From NCBI GenBank assembly GCA_900546925.1, contig UREV01000024.1, positions 1-28,679 on the forward strand: DNA of 28,679 nucleotides, given 5' to 3'. A model generated the notes under the pieces. That model made no database searches. It was given only the letters and a program-made list of their open reading frames with translations, and had not been told where the DNA came from. The position numbers and the translations under genes were made by a program. This document shows positions 23,751 through 28,679 of the stretch, piece by piece (the first letter of the stretch is position 1; every line of letters begins with the position of its first letter). The DNA comes from an uncultured Bacteroides sp. (GTDB lineage: Bacteria > Bacteroidota > Bacteroidia > Bacteroidales > UBA932).

Positions 23751-25118
23751 CTACTCCGATGCCGGCTTGTCCAACTCCATCTCAGGGTGCTTGTCGGATG
23801 CCTTCGCGTAGCAAATCGAAACGATGATCGCCGCTGTGGACAATGCGATAAACACAAACTCTGAATGTATTGCCGCGCTCAACTCCTGCGCCTGGTTGCC
23901 GGCTGTCAGTACCTCGCTCTTGAAAATCAGACCGATAACAATAGGAACCGTAAGCATTCCCATGTTCTGAATCCAATAGATCAGCGAATATGCCGTTCCG
24001 AGATTCTTCTCAGGGACGATCTTGGACACCGTCGGCCAGAGCGCTGCCGGCACGAGCGAATAGCCCACGCCGAGCATTGCGATCGCTATATATCCGTAAG
24101 TCTGAACACCTTGAGGCGCGAAAGCTATCATCAGATGCGAGATGAGTACTAAGATCGAACCTGTAATCATCCACCTTGTACCTTTGCCGACCTTATCCAC
24201 AAGCGAGCCGAATAGAGGCGCGAAAATCACCGTGAAGAATGGGATCATGGATACCATGATGCTTGCGTTTTCCATAGGAAGATCGAACCTCGGTATCAGG
24301 ATGGAAGTTGCAAATTTCTTGAACGAAATGATACTGCAGTAGAAGAAGACGCAGAGCAGCGCGGACATGATAAAGTATTTGTTGCCCAACACTTTAAAGA
24401 TATCCGAGAACTTGAACTTGTCCTCCTCCGAAGTCTCTTTCTTGTCGGTCGTACCAGATTTGGAATCGAATCTCGCATCCATCGCGACGAAAACTGCCCA
24501 TAGGATCGTGCCTGCCAAAAGGAGGACGAGCGCCGCAAATGCTGGTCTGGCCGTCTCCTGGAGGGTATAGAACGAACCTGCTGGTTTCGCCGATACCAGT
24601 ATAGGGGAGAGGATTAAGGCCAATGCCGTTCCGAGTCGTGCAATGGCGAGTTGAAGTCCCATGGCCAGAGCCATACTCTTGCCTTTGAACCACTTGGCGA
24701 TGGAGCGTGTAACAGCTACGCCCGCGATTTCACTTCCGAGACCGAACATCATACATCCCGCATAAGCGACGATAAGAGATGTCTCAGGAGATAGACCTGA
24801 GGTAATTGCGACAGTAACTGTGGCTGCACCTGCAGTCATCAGTCCCACGAATATGGAACCGGTCAGTCTTACGCCCCATTTGTCCAGAAGCATTCCGCAG
24901 ATTATCAGGCCTCCCCATACGCATAAGAAAGAATATCCTCCTGCGTAGAAGCCATAATCGGCAGAATCCCATCCGAGTTCCAGCAGTTCCGGGTTACGGA
25001 AAAGCTGGGACACAGATGAGAACATATCGTCGAAGAAGTAAGATGCAAACATTGGCACGACTAAGCATGCCAATGCGATCCAACGTGATATGTCTGAAAT
25101 TTTGTTCTTTTCAGTCAT
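23751..25118 (-). CDS. Major facilitator superfamily transporter, MFSD1-like (downstream paralogue)
   Basis: A 455-residue inner-membrane transporter with about 12 hydrophobic helices. Blocks shared with eukaryotic MFSD1 and its bacterial relatives are FGLGSEIAGVAVTRSIAKWF, then KGKSMALAMGLQLAIARLG in the first half, and YSLVPAALWPTVSKIVPEKN followed by LGTAYSLIYWIQNMGML in the second. MFSD1 moves dipeptides out of lysosomes, so small peptides are a reasonable but unproven substrate. It is a diverged duplicate of the next gene upstream and is separated from it by 3 bases and from the Fur gene by 9. The final residues (DKHPEMELDKPASE) are a short hydrophilic tail. Confidence 0.85.
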   Translation of the reverse strand: MTEKNKISDISRWIALACLVVPMFASYFFDDMFSSVSQLFRNPELLELGWDSADYGFYAGGYSFLCVWGGLIICGMLLDKWGVRLTGSIFVGLMTAGAATVTVAITSGLSPETSLIVAYAGCMMFGLGSEIAGVAVTRSIAKWFKGKSMALAMGLQLAIARLGTALALILSPILVSAKPAGSFYTLQETARPAFAALVLLLAGTILWAVFVAMDARFDSKSGTTDKKETSEEDKFKFSDIFKVLGNKYFIMSALLCVFFYCSIISFKKFATSILIPRFDLPMENASIMVSMIPFFTVIFAPLFGSLVDKVGKGTRWMITGSILVLISHLMIAFAPQGVQTYGYIAIAMLGVGYSLVPAALWPTVSKIVPEKNLGTAYSLIYWIQNMGMLTVPIVIGLIFKSEVLTAGNQAQELSAAIHSEFVFIALSTAAIIVSICYAKASDKHPEMELDKPASE

Positions 25119-25121
25119 TTA

Positions 25122-26573
25122 TTATTTCTCTATATTAGGAAGTTCAAGTCCAAGATTACGTTTTTTGTCAAGCACCTTGAGGTAAATGGCGATGAGGAGG
25201 GCCATTACTCCGAAGCCTGCGAAGATAATCAGAGGAATGGTATAGTCATAAGGAATGAACTCTGCACCTGCCGCTTTCGCTGCGATGACAGCCGGATTAT
25301 CGGCATTGACACTAGCCAAAACACTGCCGATAAGCTTCGGAACGAAGCAGAGGCCGATATTCTGAACCCAGAAAATCAAGCAGTAAGCTGAGCCGAGGAT
25401 CTTCTCGTCGATGATCTTAGGAACTGATGGCCAGAGGGCTGCAGGAACGAGTGAGAAGCTGATTCCGAGGACAACGATGGTGGCCAATGCTATGAACTGA
25501 CTGTGTGTTGCAGGGAGAATAAATGCGAATACGAGGTGGCATACGATCAGGAGAAGTGCACCCCACATGAGCATGGAGGCACCTTTACCTTTTGTATCCA
25601 GGAATCTTCCGAGGAATGGGGTAATCAATGCTGCGCCGATAGGGAACCATCTGAAGATATTTGCGGCAGTTTCAGGTGAAATGCCGTCGAGGTTACACTG
25701 AAGCATGTTGGCGCCATATCTCTGGAATGGGAAAATTGCAGAATAGTAAAGTACGCATAACAATGCCACTACCCAGAAGCTCTGTGAAGAGAAAATCTTT
25801 CCGAGGTCGCTCATCTTGAACTCATCCTCTGAGGCGTCTTCAGATTTGATACCGGCAGCTACGAGCTCTCCGTCGAACTTCTTGTCCATTACGCTGAATA
25901 CTATGAAGTTGATAAGACCGATGAGGAGAAGTACCGTGCAGAATCCTACAGGTCCCTGTACGCCACCAAGTTTGGAAGCCAGGATAGGGCTGATGGAGAA
26001 TACGGAGAATACACCGACACGTGCGATCGCCATCTCGATACCCATGGCCATTGCCATTTCCTTACCTTTGAACCATTTGGCGATAGCTTTGGATACTGTA
26101 GTTCCGGCCATTTCACATCCGCAGCCGAAAATCATGAATCCGAGACAAGCCATCTTCGCGCTGCCAGGGAGAGCAACCCACCAGCTGTCGAGCCATCCGC
26201 AGAATGCTGTAGTCTGGAACCAGTCAGTGATTCCGACATACTTGATGGATGCTCCTATGAACATCATGGATGCGGAGAGGATACCGGTGAATCTTACACC
26301 CATCTTGTCGAGGATGATACCTGCGAGGATGAGGAATCCGCAGACATTCAATATGTACTCAGAGCTAGCGTATGTACCGAATGTGTCAGGGTCCCATCCC
26401 CTCTGCTGCTCGATAAGAGACTGCAAAGGAGACATCACATCCACGAACATGTAGCCGAAGAACATCATCAGTGCTATCAACACCAGCACTGTCCAGCGGG
26501 CTACCGCACTGTCATTCATTAGTTTTTGTACTTTTGTCATATCTATAATTTTTGTGTTCAATTTTTTAGCCAT
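25122..26573 (-). CDS. Major facilitator superfamily transporter, MFSD1-like (upstream paralogue)
   Basis: About 483 residues with 12 predicted helices. It carries the same family blocks as its neighbour: MIFGCGCEMAGTTVSKAIAK, WFKGKEMAMAMGIEMAIARV and SFSLVPAALWPSVPKIIDEK followed by ILGSAYCLIFWVQNIGLCF. It differs by a longer loop near residues 115-130 and by an extra segment before the last helices (VNADNPAVIAAKAAGAEF). The start is uncertain: TTG codons at 26579 and 26576 precede an ATG at 26573, and an ATG at 26540 (MTKVQKLMNDSAV) would align better with the start of the paralogue. First gene of the three-gene operon with the second transporter and the Fur-family regulator. Substrate unknown; peptides are the best guess from the family. 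Confidence 0.83.
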   Translation of the reverse strand: MAKKLNTKIIDMTKVQKLMNDSAVARWTVLVLIALMMFFGYMFVDVMSPLQSLIEQQRGWDPDTFGTYASSEYILNVCGFLILAGIILDKMGVRFTGILSASMMFIGASIKYVGITDWFQTTAFCGWLDSWWVALPGSAKMACLGFMIFGCGCEMAGTTVSKAIAKWFKGKEMAMAMGIEMAIARVGVFSVFSISPILASKLGGVQGPVGFCTVLLLIGLINFIVFSVMDKKFDGELVAAGIKSEDASEDEFKMSDLGKIFSSQSFWVVALLCVLYYSAIFPFQRYGANMLQCNLDGISPETAANIFRWFPIGAALITPFLGRFLDTKGKGASMLMWGALLLIVCHLVFAFILPATHSQFIALATIVVLGISFSLVPAALWPSVPKIIDEKILGSAYCLIFWVQNIGLCFVPKLIGSVLASVNADNPAVIAAKAAGAEFIPYDYTIPLIIFAGFGVMALLIAIYLKVLDKKRNLGLELPNIEK

Positions 26574-26676
26574 CAACAAAAATAGGCAATTAAAAAGGTA
26601 ACTGCAAGATTAAAGACTAATTTTGGAAACTATTTGAAATATTTGTATCTTGCAAATCCTTTCATGAATCGTGGAT
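26574..26676. promoter_or_regulatory. Divergent promoter region between the transporter operon and dxs
   Basis: About 100 A/T-rich bases must hold promoters for both directions. For dxs, TTTG (26622-26625) and TATCTTGC (26646-26653), 20 bases apart, resemble the Bacteroidota pattern with one T missing. On the minus strand TAATCTTGC (26605-26613) is one base from a -7 element but has no clear -33 partner. Exact sites are uncertain. Confidence 0.35.
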
Positions 26677-28554
26677 ATGTTGGAAAGTATAAATAGCCCT
26701 GCGGATCTCAAGAACCTTAGTAAGGCTCAGCTTAAAGACCTTTGCGGGGAAATCAGAAAGTATATAATAGATTGTTGTGCGGTGAATCCCGGTCACTTGG
26801 GATCGAGTTTGGGTGCGGTAGAACTTATTGTCGGATTGCACTATGTGTTCGATACGCCGCATGATAAAATTGTGTATGATGTTGGACATCAGGCATATGC
26901 GCATAAAATTTTAACAGGCCGCCGGGAAGCGTTCAAGAAGAACCGCATGAAAGACGGCTTGAGCGGTTTCCCGAAAATCGACGAGAGCGTATATGATGCT
27001 TTCGGTGCCGGACATTCATCTACATCCATTTCTGCCGCTTTGGGTTTGTCTTATGCGGCCAAATTGCAAGGTGTCCGGGAGAAGGTCGTTGCCCTCATCG
27101 GTGATGGCGCCCTGACCGGAGGCCTCGCCTTGGAGGGTTTGAACAATGCCGGTACATCCAAAAGTGATATCCTTATAATATTGAATGACAACAACTGCTC
27201 CATCGACAAGAATATCGGCGGATTGCATGAGTATCTTCTTCGTGTCACCACGGACCCACGTTACATGAAACTGAAGAATAAAATCTGGGAAGGCATAGGA
27301 GACGGATGGTTGAGGGACAGCATGCAGAAAGTAGTGAGGACGACCAAGTCTTCGCTGGTTGAGGGCTATGGCGGAGCACTTTTCGAGGCGTTGGGCTTCC
27401 GTTACTTCGGCCCGGTCGACGGGAACGATATCGCGGCTGTCGTAGATGCATTGACAAGACTTAAAGATATTAAGGGCCCTCGCATCCTTCATACTCTCAC
27501 GAAAAAGGGTAAGGGCTACGCGCCGGCTGAGGCGGATCCGACGGTCTGGCATGCGCCCGGCAAGTTCGATGCTGCTACGGGCTGTCGCGTCCAGTCGGCC
27601 CATGTCGTGGACCGGTACCAGGACGTGTTCGGCGAGGTTCTGACTGATTTGGCCAGGGTCAATGCCAAAGTAGTCGGGGTAACTCCTGCGATGGCTACCG
27701 GGTGTGGTATGATTACATTCGCCCATGAGTTTCCTGACAGGTTTTTCGATGTCGGAATCGAAGAGGAACATGCTGTGACATTTTCGGCTGGCATGGCTGC
27801 AGGCGGTCTCAAGCCTTTCTGTAACATATATTCGTCTTTTTCACAGAGGGCTTATGATGAAATTATCCATGATGTGGCATTGCAGAATCTGCCTGTCGTG
27901 CTGTGTTTCGATCGTGCAGGACTCGTAGGTGAAGATGGCGCTACTCATAACGGATGCTATGATATGGCTGCATACAGGTCTATCCCTAATGCTGTGATTT
28001 CTGCTCCGAGAAATGAAGAAGAACTGAAAAATCTGATGTATACTGCTTCTTTATATAAAGGTGGTCCTTTTATTATAAGGTATCCGAGGGGTTGTGGTGA
28101 AGGTGTTGATTGGAGGAATGCGGAGTATCGTGAACTTGAACCTGGAAAGGGTGTATGTTTGAGGAAGGGGAGCGGAATGGCGATAATTGCTGCGGGACCG
28201 GAGGCTTGCAGGGCTTTGGAGGCTGCGGATTATATAGAAGAGTCGACGGGTATCAGTCCTTCCGTATATGATATAAGGTATATCAAGCCGATTGACGTGG
28301 ATATTTTGGAGGAGGCTGCTGCAGAAGGCTGCGTTCTTACTGTGGAGGAAGGATGTATTAAAGGTGGACTGTTCGGTGCGGTCGCAGAATATATGGCATC
28401 GCAGGGACATCAAATAGTTTTGGATGGTTTGGGTATTCCTGATGTTTACCTGAGTCAGGACAAACAGGCCTCTCAGAGGGCTGAATGTGGACTTGACAAG
28501 GCAGGAATTGCGGAAAAAGCCCTATTTTTACTAAAAAATCGCAAAAAAGTCTGA
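26677..28554 (+). CDS. dxs: 1-deoxy-D-xylulose-5-phosphate synthase
   Basis: DXS condenses pyruvate and glyceraldehyde 3-phosphate to DXP, the first step of the MEP isoprenoid pathway, which also supplies the undecaprenyl carrier used by the wall genes nearby. Motifs: NPGHLGSSLGAVELIV (N-terminal histidine), YDVGHQAYAHKILTGRR, the thiamine diphosphate site GDGALTGG followed about 20 residues later by NDNNCSI, the catalytic-glutamate region EEEHAVTFSAGMA, DRAGLVGEDGATHNG and FIIRYPRG. Length is 625 residues from the ATG at 26677; a GTG at 26671 would add two. Usual proline in HQAYPHK is alanine here. It is transcribed alone on the plus strand and no terminator is obvious after it. Confidence 0.95.
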   Translation: MLESINSPADLKNLSKAQLKDLCGEIRKYIIDCCAVNPGHLGSSLGAVELIVGLHYVFDTPHDKIVYDVGHQAYAHKILTGRREAFKKNRMKDGLSGFPKIDESVYDAFGAGHSSTSISAALGLSYAAKLQGVREKVVALIGDGALTGGLALEGLNNAGTSKSDILIILNDNNCSIDKNIGGLHEYLLRVTTDPRYMKLKNKIWEGIGDGWLRDSMQKVVRTTKSSLVEGYGGALFEALGFRYFGPVDGNDIAAVVDALTRLKDIKGPRILHTLTKKGKGYAPAEADPTVWHAPGKFDAATGCRVQSAHVVDRYQDVFGEVLTDLARVNAKVVGVTPAMATGCGMITFAHEFPDRFFDVGIEEEHAVTFSAGMAAGGLKPFCNIYSSFSQRAYDEIIHDVALQNLPVVLCFDRAGLVGEDGATHNGCYDMAAYRSIPNAVISAPRNEEELKNLMYTASLYKGGPFIIRYPRGCGEGVDWRNAEYRELEPGKGVCLRKGSGMAIIAAGPEACRALEAADYIEESTGISPSVYDIRYIKPIDVDILEEAAAEGCVLTVEEGCIKGGLFGAVAEYMASQGHQIVLDGLGIPDVYLSQDKQASQRAECGLDKAGIAEKALFLLKNRKKV

Positions 28555-28560
28555 AAAATA

Positions 28561-28592
28561 TTTGCAGGTTTCGAAATTATGCCTAACTTTGC
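28561..28592 (+). promoter_or_regulatory. Promoter of the tRNA-Thr transcript
   Basis: TTTG (28561-28564), a 19-base spacer and TAACTTTGC (28584-28592) match both boxes of the Bacteroidota housekeeping promoter exactly. It begins 6 bases after the dxs stop codon. Transcription should start near 28597-28600, about 25 bases before the tRNA. Confidence 0.8.
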
Positions 28593-28624
28593 AATCCCTT
28601 ACAAAAAGTAAGGCTGACAACATT

Positions 28625-28679
28625 GCCGATATAGCTCAGTTGGCCAGAGCACGTGATTTGTAATCTCGGGGTCGTGGGT
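28625..28679 (+). tRNA. tRNA-Thr (anticodon TGT), 3' end beyond the window
   Basis: The first 55 bases of a tRNA: acceptor strand GCCGATA (28625-28631), D-arm GCTC/GAGC, anticodon stem CGTGA (28652-28656) with TCTCG (28664-28668), which has one T-T mismatch, and the 7-base loop TTTGTAA with anticodon TGT at 28659-28661, reading ACA (threonine). The variable loop and the start of the T-stem (GTGGG) are present. The rest is cut off by the window edge, not by damage. Confidence 0.93.

Noticed and set aside
25816..26454. Plus-strand 212-codon open frame inside the upstream transporter gene
   Set aside because: Opposite-strand shadow of a membrane protein gene with clear family motifs; composition is not protein-like.

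Overview
The window reads as a stretch of a Bacteroidales (phylum Bacteroidota) chromosome. Three things point there: the order of the division and cell-wall (dcw) cluster without murF or ddl, promoter-like sites of the Bacteroidota type (TTTG, about 19-21 bases, then TAnnTTTG), and strong similarity of most proteins to gut Bacteroidales families. I cannot name a genus from the sequence alone.

Layout. 1-1042: a terminator of an upstream gene, then two short palindromes and a plus-strand REP-associated tyrosine transposase (RAYT, HUH/Y1 family). 1048-6155, minus strand: gltX, rpiB, truB, a YgjP-like metal-dependent hydrolase, and at the far end a membrane acyltransferase gene that has lost its 5' end. 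6286-21847, minus strand: the complete Bacteroidota dcw cluster in transcription order mraZ, rsmH, ftsL-like, ftsI (PBP with PASTA), murE, mraY, murD, ftsW, murG, murC, ftsQ, ftsA, ftsZ, with gaps of 0-28 bases or small overlaps, driven by a promoter before mraZ and closed by a strong hairpin after ftsZ. 22225-22908: a DUF1963 (YwqG-like) gene on the plus strand, diverging from mraZ. 22909-23324: noncoding, with GC-rich foldback sequence and an 18-base direct repeat. 23325-26573, minus strand: two adjacent MFSD1-like major facilitator transporters followed by a Fur-family regulator. 26677-28554: dxs on the plus strand. 28625-28679: the first 55 bases of tRNA-Thr(TGT), behind a well-formed promoter.

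How it works together. The dcw block makes lipid II from UDP-MurNAc (murC, murD, murE, mraY, murG), polymerises and cross-links it at the septum (ftsW, ftsI), and builds the division ring (ftsZ, ftsA, ftsQ, ftsL). The gltX block is a housekeeping operon for translation and sugar phosphates.

Most of the window is ordinary. The part I find least explained is a family of about 30-base inverted repeats, present in three intergenic places (26-55, 6209-6256, 22116-22196), together with a RAYT gene that sits next to one copy. This looks like a REP/RAYT system in Bacteroidales; the claim needs a genome-wide repeat count, which I could not run.
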